The notes: a model not told the origin generated them from the letters alone. 64,000 nucleotides of DNA from Lasiosphaeris hirsuta (GCA_030549175.1 JAUKUA010000003.1:5642001-5706000); one strand, 5' to 3'; positions 52,736-64,000 are shown, counted from the stretch's first letter. Made by a program: numbers and translations.

Positions 52736-54037
52736 CTACGCGTCTTTCGCCCAGAGGTAAACGTCCCCCACAAAAGACCTGGCAATCCCCAGCTTGACAC
52801 CCTGTTCGGTATAAAACTCCACATCCTGGGCTTCGTAGACATGCTTCAGATCGAGACAGGCCTCCTTGGTGACTCGATATGCATGCACGAAGCCCTGTTT
52901 CCAAGTAGGGCTCCTAACTTGGTCACAATGCCACTGACAATAGCGCATCAAAGCCTCATCTCTTGGCTTCGGAATAACCAGGTCCACTAGCCGCCTTTTG
53001 GGCGCCACTTCTTGCATCTCAGGGTGTGAATCAGTATTACAACTAGTGGAGTCTTGATCATGCCCACGACAACAGAGGTGAACGTTGACGACAGGCGCAT
53101 CATCAGGGCCCTTTCGCTTTCGCCGCTTACGTTCTGTAAGGAGCTCTTCCTGCTCGCGAAGCAACTGACGGATGTCTTCTGGCACGTCGTCATGCGTTCT
53201 CAGTGTATTACCGTCTTCGGCGAAGTCAACAAGCTTCTCTAAGACGGTGGTTTCTAGTTTGTGGTGCTTTTCAGTGGCTGGATCCCGCCAGCAATAGAAC
53301 CCCTTGTTAGTGCAGAAGGACCCGTTGCATCGAAGGAGTTCATAGACCTCCTTCCAAACAGGACGCTGGCCGGAGGCTTCCTCCTGCTCGGCGAGGAGCT
53401 CGTCTCTCGCTGCGAGCTGTCTCCTTGAGGCTTCCGTTCTGGTGCTACCTCGAGTCCCCACGGCTACCGGTTGACTAGTTTCCTTATAAATAAAGTATAT
53501 ATTGACCCTCAACTTCTTCCCTTCCTGGAACAAGTGGCTCTAAGCTCTCATCTTGTCCTCAATAGGCCCCTACTCAATCTTGATCCTATCGAAGCACTTT
53601 CGGAGATCTCGCTCGTTTCGCTTCTCAACGGATACGGAGATTTTGGTCTCGTCAGGTTGGTGCCTCGATTCGGATAGTTTGTCTTGCACCCTGGCCGTTA
53701 GCGCCTGCTTCAGGAATCTGTCCCAGTACGCGCTGGGCGTGAGCGTAAGGTTCTCTTCTGTGATCTCTGTAAGCGTTGACAATCTCCCTTTCCTGATCTG
53801 CAATTTCCACTCAATGGAATAATGGATGTACGTGGGGGTGGACTCATGGTCGACATGCGGGTCCCAATCGTCCAGCTGGAGCAACGGTAATCCCTGGTCA
53901 GTCGGTTGCTGGCTCCGCGCGACGGGGCTTGTGCTGCGGCCGCTCGCGGGGGTCGAAATTGAAGGGACCGAGAGCCTCGGAGTGCCGTAATCGAGCTCAA
54001 ACCCGTCTTCAAGGATAAATGGGGTATCGGGATCCAT
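52736..54037 (-). pseudogene. Fungal gene of unknown function with two Trp-to-stop changes
   Basis: A single frame of 434 codons has two in-frame TAGs (53572-53570 and 53542-53540), nine codons apart. It contains blocks typical of a multicopy family in sordariomycetes: RKCFDRIKIE, then LFQEGKKLRVNIYFIYKETS, RCNGSFCTNKGFYCW, VLEKLVDFAEDGNTLRTHDD, and ARSFVGDVYLWAKDA at the end. Where homologues, as I recall them, have Trp at both TAG sites, TGG->TAG transitions would explain both. The function of the family is unknown to me. The right boundary of the Tc1-type element abuts its stop codon at 52736. Confidence 0.65.
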
Positions 54038-54949
54038 GGTGGTTCATATGTTGCTGGGAATGAGGATTGAGGAGGCGAATACTGTGGTCGCCACTAGCAC
54101 CAAAACATGACTCACATCCCTCGTTGAGAAAAAGGTTTCTTTAATCACGAGACATATCACCTGATTCACCTCAATAGTGTATTGCGCGTACACTCGTTGC
54201 GCTTGACGGGCCGCGCCTTAGAAACTAAAAATGCAGGCGGACGTAAGGGACGGGGAGATCAGCGTCGCTGTCTTCAATTCTGAAGCTTGAAGAAATTTGG
54301 CATTCGACCTGAAACAAAAGATGGTCACCGCTTGGGTCTCCGCACGCTAAAATTGCAGTGCTGACGACTTGTTGCTTGCTGCGTTGGACAATGGTGGGTC
54401 CTTGACATCGTTGAACACATGCAACCGATCGGTCCGGCACGGCGACGATTCTTTGCCGGCTGCTGGCCAGTTAGGCCACGTGATGGAAAGGCAGGTGCTA
54501 AAATTAGTGCCAACCAGATCTGCCCAGATTTGGGCCTTGACCCACCAAGGACCAAAAAGCTGTCGCATCTCGGCAAGGACATGGTCCCAGTGTAGGTGCG
54601 GTTATTTCGACGACGGCCGAAGACCGCGACGATCGAGGCGCGACCGCCAGGTCAACACCGGTGGTGACTCCACAATAAGCCACTTCACACCCAGAAAACG
54701 CGGCTGTCGATTTGGAAGGGCCAAATGAAGCCCTCTCAGAAACGGGCGCAAGCGGATAAACGCCGTGAGATTGGTGGATCAAAGTTGGTCCGTGCTGTGG
54801 TTCGGCAAATCCTCGGAACGGCCGGACATGCGACGCAGCGTCGCTTGTCGCGGCCCGACTGGGACTCTTCCATACCCTCGGTAACCCAGATGGCGATCGC
54901 CCGCCACCAGGACTCAGGGTCAGCTTTTAGCCGCTAACTTCCCCAGACG
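54038..54949. other. Intergenic upstream of the NLR gene
   Basis: This presumably holds the NLR promoter. Short overlapping frames only. Confidence 0.5.
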
Positions 54950-57900
54950 ATGTATCCGCTCGATACCAGTCATGCTCTGGCCCTGGCTGCTGTCGGCCTC
55001 ATTACCCTCGCGATCTTTCGATGGCTGCCTATCGGACTTCCCCGCTCGACACCAGAGCCAGTCTATCAGGATCAGCAACCACCTAAAGGTAGCCACCCTT
55101 CACTAAAATACGGTAGGATATTTCGCATACGCGGAGTGCCTCTGGATTGGGGTGCCGACCACGTACGATCATTCCTGGAAGAGCACTATTGCTCGGCCGG
55201 CCCAGATATCAAGTCCCTCGCACCGGAGATCCATGGCCGGTCTGGCACCGGTACAGTCGTGTTCCGGGACACCGCCTCAATCCCCTACGCCCTCCAAACC
55301 GGCTCAGCGTGGCGTATCCCGCTGCCCAAGCGGGAGACCGACCAACCAACTCGCGACGAGTACCTAACTCTAGATGGTGACTTCCATGGCATCACGACCC
55401 TCTTCGCTCCGCCCCCGGACGACCACAAAGTCGAGTAAGTGAACTGGGCGGCGGATACGGCTGGGATGCACAGATGCTAACTAGTCTCAGCGTCGTCGCA
55501 GTATCCGGTCTTGGTGGGCACGCTTTCGGGTCGTTCAAAGAGAGAGGCGGAACGCACATGTGGCTCCGTGACTCCCTTCCATACGACCTCACCCGGGAGA
55601 GCACTGGCCGTCCGATGGCACGAGTGATGACGTACGGCTACGAGTCCAGTGTTGCACAGAGCAAGAATATACAGAACTTGGAGGACCTTGCGACCTCATT
55701 TCATACCAGTTTGCTAGCATTGGTTGGCACTCCCATCGTCAGACCCCTCATTCTAGTCGCCCATAGCTTAGGAGGGTTGATCGTCAAACAGGCGAGTACA
55801 GCGCAGGGACCTTGCGGGCCAGAAATCTAATGCGCCGGAATAGACAATAATCGCCCTATCAAAATCGAAAAACGAGGACGACTTGCAGCTGATTCGAGCA
55901 ATCTATGGGATTGTATTCTTTGGTGTCCCACATGATGGGATGGATATCAGCTCGCTGATCCCGATGGTGGGAGACGGACCGAACCGCTTTCTCATCGAGT
56001 CCATCGGCCGCATCAACTCGCAGATCCTGAGCATCCAGCAGCGGGACTTTCACACTGCATTGGGCGAGGAAGGTGGCTCTGAAGTATTTTGCTTCTATGA
56101 AACGCTCGAGTCACCAACAGCACAGGTATGGTGCCGTCTCTTCCTTGCCCACCGCACATATGCACACACACTGACGTGAAACAGATCGATGATGGCAAGT
56201 GGGCAATGACTGGACCGGCTGCAGTCCTAGTCACCAAATCCTCTGCTACGCATTGCCGTCCGTGGGAGGATGGCGCTGAGCACATATGTGCCGTCGCACG
56301 CACACACTCGGACATGGTCAAGTTCGGTCCTCATGACGACGAGTACGACAAAGCTTGCGGGAGGATGAAGGGCCTTGCCCGACGGGCGCTGACAGTGCGT
56401 CTCCGACTTCGGGCGTCGAATTCAAAATGTATGTAACATATGCTGTAACTAGTGTTGGCTCATGCTGAAAAGAGGCTTAGTCCTTGTCCCATATAACCGA
56501 AACCAGGAATTTGTTGGGCGAGTTAAGATGCTGGACGATCTCAAACAACATTTGGGTTTCAGTCATCCCCAAGGTGTATTAGGGTCACGAGTGGCGCTAT
56601 ATGGTCTAGGTGGTGTTGGGTAGGTCTCGCACCATTACGGGAGTACTGCAGGTCTGACATACCACAGAAAAACCCAAACTGCCCTGGCTTATGTGTACTG
56701 GCTTCAAGAGGAGTGCCCCGAAGTGTCTGTTTTCTGGGTCCACGCGAGCAGCGCCGAGCGGTTCCGGCAGTCTTATGCTTCGATCGCACAAGAGTGCCAA
56801 GTCCCAGGCCATGACGACCCCAAAGCTGACGTGCTGTCCTTGGTTAAGACATGGTTGCAAAGCAAGGATCGCGGCCGGTGGCTGATGGTCATCGATAACG
56901 CTGATGACATCCAGCTCTTCAGCCAGCAGGGGAACCTTGGGCAGTTTATTCCTGAATACACACAAGGATCCGTCCTGGCCACAACGAGGAACAAAGTAGC
57001 TGGCTCGAGGCTTACTCAAAGCGGACTCCTGATCGAGGTTAGAGAGATGGACGAGGACGAGTCGAGGCAGCTACTGCAAGGGAAGCTTAAAGCAGACAAT
57101 CCAAGTCTGGATGATTTGTCAACACTCTCATCTCGATTGGAGCATTTGCCACTTGCATTGGTCCAGGCCGCCGCCTTCATGCAAGAAATGAGCATAGCCG
57201 TTGACGAGTATTTGCGACTCCTGGAAAACAGCGACCAGGACCTTATCAATCTGCTGAGTCAGGAATTTGAGACGGTCGGCAGGGACCGGGAGGCTGCTCG
57301 TGCAGTAGCAGAAACTTGGATTCTCTCGTTCGAGCAGATTCAACGGCAGGATACCTTCGCAGCGGGGCTTCTCTCACTGATGTGCCTCTTCGACCGGCAG
57401 GCCATTCCGCGAAAGTTTCTATCCGACTACAGCGAACGCCAAGAACAAGAGCTAAAGGGAAAGATGCAACTGGTAAAGGCATTAGGCATCCTGAGGGCAT
57501 TTTCATTTATCACGGAAGAGAAGGCCCACGGTTTCGATATGCACCGTCTTGTGCAGTTGGTGACTCGGAAGTGGCTCGACAAGAAAAGCACGATGCACCA
57601 TTTCGCGGAAGAGGCACTGTTGGTGGTGTCGCACAATTACCCATACGGCGACCATGAAAACCTGGCGGTGTGCAGCGCATACCTTCCACACGTATATGCT
57701 GTGCTGAAGTTCAAAGGAACTGGGTCAAGAGATAAGCAGTTGGCAAGGGCGTCGCTTCTCCTTTGTGCCGCAGGGCTTTTTAACTATAAGGGCCAGTGGA
57801 AGGAAGCGGAGGGATTCCTTATACAGGCGACAGGAGCACGGAAGGACCTGCTGGGAGAGGAGCATCCCCACACGCTGACCAGCATGGGTAGCCTAGCGTC

Positions 57901-59335
57901 AACGTACCAGAATCAAGGCCGATGGAAGGAAGCTGAGGAGCTGGAGGTGCAGGTGATGGAGACGATGAAGAGGGTGTCAGGAGAGGAGCATCCCCACACG
58001 CTGACCAGCATGGGTAGGCTAGCGTCAACGTACCAGAATCAAGGCCAATGGAAGGAAGCTGAGGAGCTGGGGGTGCAGGTGATGGAGACGATGAAGAGGG
58101 TGTCAGGAGAGGAGCATCCCCACACGCTGACCAGCATAGGTAGCCTAGCGTCAACGTACCAGAATCAAGGCCGATGGAAGGAAGCTGAGGAGCTGGGGGT
58201 GCAGGTGATGGAGACGATGAAGAGGGTGTTAGGAGAGGAGCATCCCCACACGCTGATCAGCATGGGTAACCTAGCGTCAACGTACCAGAATCAAGGCCGA
58301 TGGAAGGAAGCTGAGGAGCTGGAGGTGCAGGTGATGGAGACAAGAAAGAGGGTGTTAGGAGAGGAGCATCCCGACACGCTGACCAGCATGGGTAGCCTAG
58401 CGTCAACGTACCAGAATCAAGGCCGATGGAAGGAAGCTGAGGAGCTGGAGGTGCAGGTGATGGAGACAAGAAAGAGGGTGTTAGGAGAGGAGCATCCCGA
58501 CACGCTGACCAGCATGGGTAGCCTAGCGTCAACGTACCAGAATCAAGGCCGATGGAAGGAAGCTGAGGAGCTGGGGGTGCAGGTGATGGAGACGATGAAG
58601 AGGGTGTTAGGAGAGGAGCATCCCCACACGCTGACCAGCATGGGTAGCCTAGCGTCAACGTACCAGAATCAAGGCCGATGGAAGGAAGCTGAGGAGCTGG
58701 AGGTGCAGGTGATGGAGACAAGAAAGAGGGTGTTAGGAGAGGAGCATCCCCACACACTGATCAGCATGGGTAACCTAGCATTAATATACCAGAATCAAGG
58801 CCGATGGAAGGAAGCTGAGGAGCTGGAGGTGCAGGTGATGGAGACGATGAAGAGGGTGTCAGGAGAGGAGCATCCCCACACGCTGACCAGCATAGGTAGC
58901 CTAGCGTCAACGTACCAGAATCAAGGCCGATGGAAGGAAGCTGAGGAGCTGGAGGTGCAGGTGATGGAGATAAGAAAGAGGGTGTCAGGAGAGGAGCATC
59001 CCCACACGCTGACCAGCATGGGTAGGCTAGCGTTAACGTACCAGAATCAAGGCCGATGGAAGGAAGCTGAGGAGCTGGGGGTGCAGGTGATGGAGACGAT
59101 GAAGAGGGTGTTAGGAGAGGAGCATCCCCACACGCTGACCAGCATGGGTAACCTCACTTTCACTTGGGAGAGTCAGGGCCGCCTTGACGAAGCTCTAGAC
59201 TTGATGCGTCGGTGCATCGAGTTTCAGGAGCAAATACTCGGGCCGGATCATCCCTGTACGGTGTCTAATCGTTCTACATTGCGTGGATGGGAAGCAGCGA
59301 GTGGCCGCCTCCATGATGAAAGAGCTGATATGTGA
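54950..59335 (+). CDS. NLR: alpha/beta-hydrolase, NB-ARC, TPR repeats
   Basis: Six exons (54950-55434, 55491-55791, 55844-56125, 56185-56428, 56481-56619, 56668-59335) give exactly 1373 codons (1372 aa), all joins in phase. Residues about 8-24 form a membrane helix (LALAAVGLITLAIFRWL). An alpha/beta-hydrolase domain (about 163-340) has VVAVSGLGGHAFGSF and nucleophile motif AHSLGG (Ser254), as in SesB-like effector domains. NB-ARC features: Walker A GLGGVGKT (479-486), Walker B LMVIDNADD (about 556-564), LATTRN, LPLALVQAAAFM and an MHD-like FDMHRLVQLV (His776). The C terminus has twelve 42-residue TPR units, ten almost identical. Intron 2 starts with GC (55792). Fungal NLRs of this type sense ligands through repeats and trigger cell death or lipid signalling. 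The gene sits inside the 9.7-kb inverted-repeat segment. Confidence 0.93.
57872..59131 (+). repeat. Ten tandem 126-bp TPR-coding units
   Basis: Ten head-to-tail units of 126 bp encode 42-residue TPRs with the pattern TLTSMGSLASTYQNQGRWKE followed by AEELEVQVMETMKRVSGEEH. Units differ at only a few positions (S/L before GEEH, E/G before VQVM, M/R before KR, H/D at the end). Flanking divergent units precede (from about 57746) and follow (59132-59257). The reverse strand is also long open in one frame (57819-58757) purely because of this periodicity. Confidence 0.97.
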
Positions 59336-59440
59336 ATAGATCATTGGATTTTCTATATCATTTATGGTTACTATAGCAGTCACTAGGCGAATTACAAATC
59401 ATTTTCTTTGTTGGGGTGACAGTGGCCTTTAACTACACAA

Positions 59441-59768
59441 TAATTTGCACAGCAGATGGGTATGCGATGCACAAGGTGCAGGCAGCTGTATGAAGAAGAT
59501 GAGGAACATGGCCTTCGCTGGCCACCTTATTCACAAATATCGTTCAGGTAATGGCATTGACTAGTAATACCGGACAAAATATATGAGCCAGAACAATGAG
59601 TAGCTGTTTGGCAGTACAAGAACATGTGGGTCTGTTAGGGCGCTTGTGACAAGGTACACAGTACAAATGGCAACATACTGTGTGTCAGCATTGAGGGGCC
59701 ATTTTTGGCGCCCACGCAGAAAATTTTTACATGTCAAAATGTGGACGCTGAACCTGGCCGCCACTGTA
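59441..59768 (-). repeat. Right copy of a ~320-bp inverted repeat
   Basis: Reverse-complement partner of 50098-50417, beginning about 106 nt after the NLR stop codon and ending with CCACTGTA at 59768. The outer ends of both copies read TACAGT / ACTGTA. Confidence 0.85.
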
Positions 59769-62700
59769 GCGACCAAGTCTTGCCTGGGGTTTCTTTTGCC
59801 TGTCTTGGGTTCTGAAGCTTTGCGGGACGCAACTTCCGAAGCTTGTATAACAACGATTGGAATTTATCGATGGTGAGACCAATAAACCCCTCCCCCCCCC
59901 CGACCTCGCGGCTCTTCCGGTTGAGCTCTGCTAGTCGAGTGCGACAGACCCGCGCGCGAGATTTGCTGAAGGCTAGCTACAGCTCGTGAGACTGACCTTA
60001 TCCGACAGCCAAATCCTCACGTTACACGGCATGGCCCGAGTTGTTGAGGAGGTCGCGGTGGTCTGCCGTCCATTCGGGACGCACCAACAGCATCTTCCGT
60101 CCGAACAAGCCGATAAAGTGCTGGAACACTTGGCTCCAGTGTCTTGGTAACAGCGCCTGCGTTCAACAAGAGGACCGCTATGTTAGACAACGCTTCGCAC
60201 CATCTGGCTCCTGGTGCTCTTGAACACGTATTGGAAAGGTGCAACGGTGGGCATCCTTCTCGAGTCTGCCCGTCTTACGGAGTGGCCCGAGCCATGACCT
60301 TTTCCAAAGATCCATCCACCGATCGATCGACAAGTACTAATCTTATTCCCGAGATGGCGGATGGGACATGTGGTCAGTAACATCCACGAGCTAGAACCCA
60401 CCGTTAACCTTTCCGTCAACCTACAACGGTATTCTTGGATCAGAGCGGTTCCTTTTCTTGGATATTTGATGACAATTCTGACAGCTTTGATAAGGTACTA
60501 GCCTTGATAAGGTACTATGAGCGAAGCACCTACCAGGACTGCTATTTCCTTTTGTGTAGCGAGTCCTCATGTTCACACTAGCGTCAGTGTTTTAAAACCT
60601 AAATCTCTGGCCACTAATCATGACTGGACTCGGTACTGATTACGCCATTGGACTATGCTGGCACACGTTGACAGTGAAATACGGGGGGTGGTTCCTCTCA
60701 ACGCTCGGGTGCGGTGCTAAAAAGGGAAAAAGTGTTACTGTCTATTCGTGGTCAGAGGAACGATTCGTCAATGCCCGTTTGCGTATTGCGTGGCGTACCA
60801 TCCTCTAGGAGTAGTGTTATTTCCGGTGCTGAAGACCTGGTGCCCACTCAACCCATGTGACGGGGCCCGGACTGTTCACATAACCCCTTGTTAGAATAGT
60901 AATCGAGCTTATCAAGTTTTCGAGGAAAGGTCAGCTGTTTACCTCTTTGTTTCACCGACATGGGATAGGAGGCTACTTCGCTCTTCTATTCGCCGAAAGC
61001 TGTAAGGATTTACGTCTCTCATAAGCGCTGCGTCTTTGCTTCCTATTGGTTTTTACCTTTGGGCACGACTTGAAGTAGACTGGGCTATTTATGTTGTGTC
61101 CCCAGGTCACTGTCCAATTGCGGCCCAGTCAACCTGCTGTGCTAGCTACCAAGAGCGACGAGCTCTGCTCAACAGCTTCAAGCTGAGCTGGGTTTTGAAG
61201 TTCTTTGCTGTCATTAGTAACTGCTAGAATTTGGGCTACAATACTTCGAATATCCGCGGGCGGGGTAGCGAGACAAAGAATGATATTGCTGATCCCTTTG
61301 TCTCGAGGTCACTGGACCTTTGAAGGACAATTGAATTGTATTCGACAATAGGGTCAACACGTGATTCAATATAAAACCGGCCCTCGGCAAGTTCCGCTTG
61401 GCAGCGAGACTCGATCTTTCTGGGTATACGCTGGTATCTTGTATTGCTGAGAAAATCTATTGATCAATGACGAACCGAACATGGCAACTGGGCGGCGAAC
61501 TTCCGCAGTCGGGAATTTGCTCTACAAAACCCCAGGGCGGTCTATGGCCAAAGAAGGTGCTCCAAAAGGGCACAGGTACGAGTGAAGATCGTTTCGTCAT
61601 CTGGGTGTTGAAGCGCTTAGAATCTAGAGAGAGCACGGACGGAATGTTAACAGAGGCAGATCAGATTGATCGCGTCTGCAAACAAGAGGCTATCCGCCTT
61701 GGCTTCAAACGCATGGTCGTTCGCTCCACTGTGCGCGGATGCGATACAATTCGCGATGCCGTCACAGGGGAGAGATTGTTGATCATGTATTTGGCGACGA
61801 CAGGATAACAATTTCCATGGGAGACAAATGGCATTCCCTCAAAGTGCAGGGCCATATCTTTTGTCCGCGAGGATGCTGCCGAGAGAAGGATCGTCGCCGC
61901 CGAGCGCACGTCGGAATTCTAGCTCATGAGACGGGCCTGCGAGCATCCCGACTACCCGATTCGTGGCCAGTGGAGAAGGTAATGCGAGATGGGCAAATCA
62001 TAACATAGGTAAGTGATGTAAGCTGAGCTCGACATGAAATGCGTTCAGTGTTGGCGATGTTGGTGATGTTGGTGATTGGGTGCATATGGCTTGATGGATG
62101 TCATCATCGAGGCAGCACCGCACCAGCAGTTCTTTTAGGCAGAGCAGCACGGGAGCCGCCAGCGCGACGTGTTTGTGTTTGCAGCGCCCAGCTTTTCGAC
62201 GGAGCAAATGTCGGGGAAAAAAGCAATCGAAAGACTCGGATTCCTTGCTTTTGTACTGCGATGCGGGTCCGTCTCAGACACGCTAACCCAGGCTGGCATT
62301 TAGCGTGCGCTTGTCTCGCATGCTCTTGCCGCATCTTGCAGCCTGTTCCAGCCTGTGTGCCAGCTTCCTATCTCCGCGCCTGACAGGATTCCCACTTTTT
62401 AGCTGCAAAATTAGACGAAAATCTGTCAAACTGTCTCTCGGCCTCTCCTCTGGCCGTGGCCGACCGCTCTCTCGCTCTCTCGATGCCTGGCAGCCGCCCA
62501 AAGCGACATCCGTACACGCACCAACAGCTTCCACGCAGTGCTGGCTGACGGGCTGCTCACTGGCAGCTCACCGCACCGGCTTTGGACGAGTATCAAGGAG
62601 CCTGAGGAGCACCGAGCAGCTTGAAGGCACTGAGCTCTCTCCTCATCCTTCAGCGACCCCGCCTAGCACCACCTATCAAATGGCCGGCGTCTTGGCTAAG

Positions 62701-63634
62701 CCTCCACTTGGATGACAAGAAGGATTCAAAGATAACCGGCTCGTCAGACGAGAGGCGTTCCAACGCACCGGGTTCGCTGTGTTCGCTGTGCTGCGCTTCG
62801 GTGGCGCGCTCACCCGCAGTTGGCCCCCTCGTCTCAGTCGTCGATGCTTGCCCAGCGGGGCCCAACAGGCCCTGCGGCCCCACAGTCCTCTCGCGCGCCC
62901 ACCCACCGCTCGGCCACCACCGGCAGCCAAGAATAGCCGGCCAACTGGGCGCCGAGAGGCGCCGTACCAAGAGCCCACCAAGAACGCACCAAGCAGCCCC
63001 GGCTGGCAGCAAACACCAGCGATTCGGTCGCCAACCGGGAGCCCGACCTGCGCGACCCACGCCCACGCCCACCGGTGCCAGTTGCGAGCACAATGCCAAT
63101 GCCGCGACATAGCTGCAAAGACCTGCGCATGTCTGCCATGGCCTGCTCGTGCCTGCACATGCTGCCATGCCTGCTCGCACCTGCTCATGCACCGCTTCGT
63201 CTGAGCTCTGTATGCCATGGCGAGACCTGATTGGCATCCCAAAATGCCTCTTTGCCTAGATGGTCTTTTACCTTGTTCGCTGCCGCGCCCGCTGGGGGGG
63301 GGGCACTGGTGGCACTGCCTGGCCACTCCTGGTTGACCCTTGCTGCCCTGCCCATCGGCATGCTTGAGATCGACCGTCGTCGTCAGTCCGAGACATTCGC
63401 ATCCAAAAGTGTTGCACCTTGCGTAACCCATGTCGGTGTGTGTGTCTTCCGACGATATAAGAGTCGATGCCAAGTCCGCATCGAATGGTCAAAAAGCACT
63501 GATCTCCAGCTCCTTCTTGTAAGTTTAGCACTGCATAGTTCTGCATAGTTCTGGGTTTTCCTTGAGCCACTCGTTTGCTCTCTTTTCTCTCAGTTCGTGT
63601 TTCCTTGCACCAACCCCCCAACTTTGTGGGAAAC
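59769..63634. other. Stretch of 3.9 kb without a supported gene
   Basis: The best frame is 61467-61808 (113 codons, e.g. KRLESRESTDGMLTEADQID and VCKQEAIRLGFKRMVVRS), with a possible continuation in another frame to 62008; I recognise no family. 62600-63250 is GC-rich with few stops on all frames, so its long frames (for example minus 62676-63473) carry no weight. A C10 tract is at 59892-59901. Confidence 0.5.
63456..63460 (+). promoter_or_regulatory. TATA-like box of the multicopper oxidase gene
   Basis: GATATAAGAG at 63454-63463, about 175 nt upstream of the ATG at 63635. The distance is long but possible given the pyrimidine-rich leader (63564-63620). Confidence 0.3.
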
Positions 63635-64000
63635 ATGGGGGCCGCTTCAAGAAACACCGGGGTGTGGCTACTCGCGACACTAGCCACCTTCCTCACCTTC
63701 GCCCAGGCCAAGGGCGGCATCAAAGACTTCGCGGACGCTCAGGGGCCTCGCAAGTTCGACTTGACCCTCACATGGGAAGTCTTTGCTCCCGATGGCTTCC
63801 CACGCGAGATGGCCCTTATCAACGGTGGCTTCCCGGGCCCCACCCTCGAGATCAACCAGGGCGATGAGGTCGAGGTCTTGATCCACAACAAGATGCCTTA
63901 CAACACCACCGTGCATTTCCATGGTATGTCCTACTTGTGCCTGAACAACAGACAACATCACTGACGTATACAGGCATCGAACAATACCTGACCCCCTGGT
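63635..64000 (+). CDS. Multicopper oxidase (laccase/ascorbate-oxidase-like), 5' part
   Basis: The ATG at 63635 starts a signal peptide (MGAASRNTGVWLLATLATFL, then TFAQA). The mature N terminus has DLTLTWEVFAPDGFPREMAL, INGGFPGPTLEINQGDEVEV, and VHFHG, the first type-3 copper ligands. An intron (63924-63973, GTATGT...ACAG) is removed in phase, giving HFHGIEQYLTPW, the pattern of multicopper oxidases acting on phenols or ascorbate-like substrates rather than Fet3-type ferroxidases. The gene is cut by the window end; the other copper sites are not visible. An in-frame ATG at 63575 lies upstream, but the signal peptide argues for 63635. Confidence 0.9.

Noticed and set aside
57819..58757. Long periodic minus-strand frames across the TPR repeats
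   Set aside because: They repeat every 42 codons because the DNA repeat is 126 bp; antisense artefact of the NLR gene.
62650..63473. Several long frames in a GC-rich segment
   Set aside because: All frames on both strands are open because stop codons are rare at this composition; Arg/Ala/Pro/Gly-rich translations without domains.
1..64000. CRISPR arrays, bacterial operons, rRNA genes
   Set aside because: No spaced direct repeats, Shine-Dalgarno-led gene strings or rRNA signatures were seen; the gene structure is eukaryotic. The only regular tandem repeat is the TPR-coding array.

Overview
The window looks like nuclear DNA of a filamentous ascomycete, most likely a sordariomycete. Genes carry introns of about 50-115 nt with GTRNGT donors and CTAAC-type branch points. 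The gene content (HET-domain proteins, NLR-like STAND ATPases, expanded SRPK-type kinases, But2/DUF8021-like secreted proteins, a fungal nicotianamine synthase) is typical of such fungi. Several broken genes show TGG->TAG and CAG->TAG changes of the kind left by repeat-induced point mutation (RIP). The species cannot be named from the sequence.

Layout. 1-5455 holds no gene I can support. A tRNA-Ala(AGC) with a 10-nt intron is at 5456-5538. 6.2-10.6 kb is a small metabolic group: a THEM6-like thioesterase-fold protein (-), a PaaI/4HBT-type hotdog thioesterase (+) and an MDR oxidoreductase (-) with a one-base frameshift. 11.3-13.5 kb is a HET-domain gene. 14.3-19.5 kb holds a Ser/Thr-rich secreted protein and poorly characterised ORFs. 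20.4-27.7 kb is a gene graveyard: a HET C-terminal fragment, a STAND-type N-domain gene, a tRNA-Asn-like pseudogene, and an HNH gene whose intron was invaded by a pogo/Fot-like transposon with 46-bp inverted repeats and a TA duplication.

28-34 kb contains a But2-like secreted protein, then a nicotianamine synthase (-) and an ATP-grasp ligase (+) in head-to-head arrangement. Their shared upstream region has a perfect match to ATCWGATAA, the site of iron-regulatory GATA factors. This pair is the best candidate in the window for an undescribed system: an iron-regulated small-molecule (metallophore-like) pathway. 34.6-37.8 kb has an SRR1-like pseudogene and a gene of unknown type.

38.1-59.8 kb is rich in allorecognition or innate-immunity-type genes: a HET protein with a membrane segment, a five-exon patatin protein with a zinc-rich N terminus, a P-loop and a RING-like segment (its nucleophile Ser position reads Gly), a degenerate Sar1-like GTPase, a DUF8021-like secreted protein, an SRPK-like kinase, and a six-exon NLR (alpha/beta-hydrolase, NB-ARC, TPR) with ten nearly identical 126-bp repeats. 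The NLR, a Tc1-type element and a RIP-damaged gene lie between two roughly 320-bp inverted repeats whose outer ends read TACAGT...ACTGTA. 59.8-63.6 kb has no supported gene, and the window ends inside a multicopper oxidase gene.
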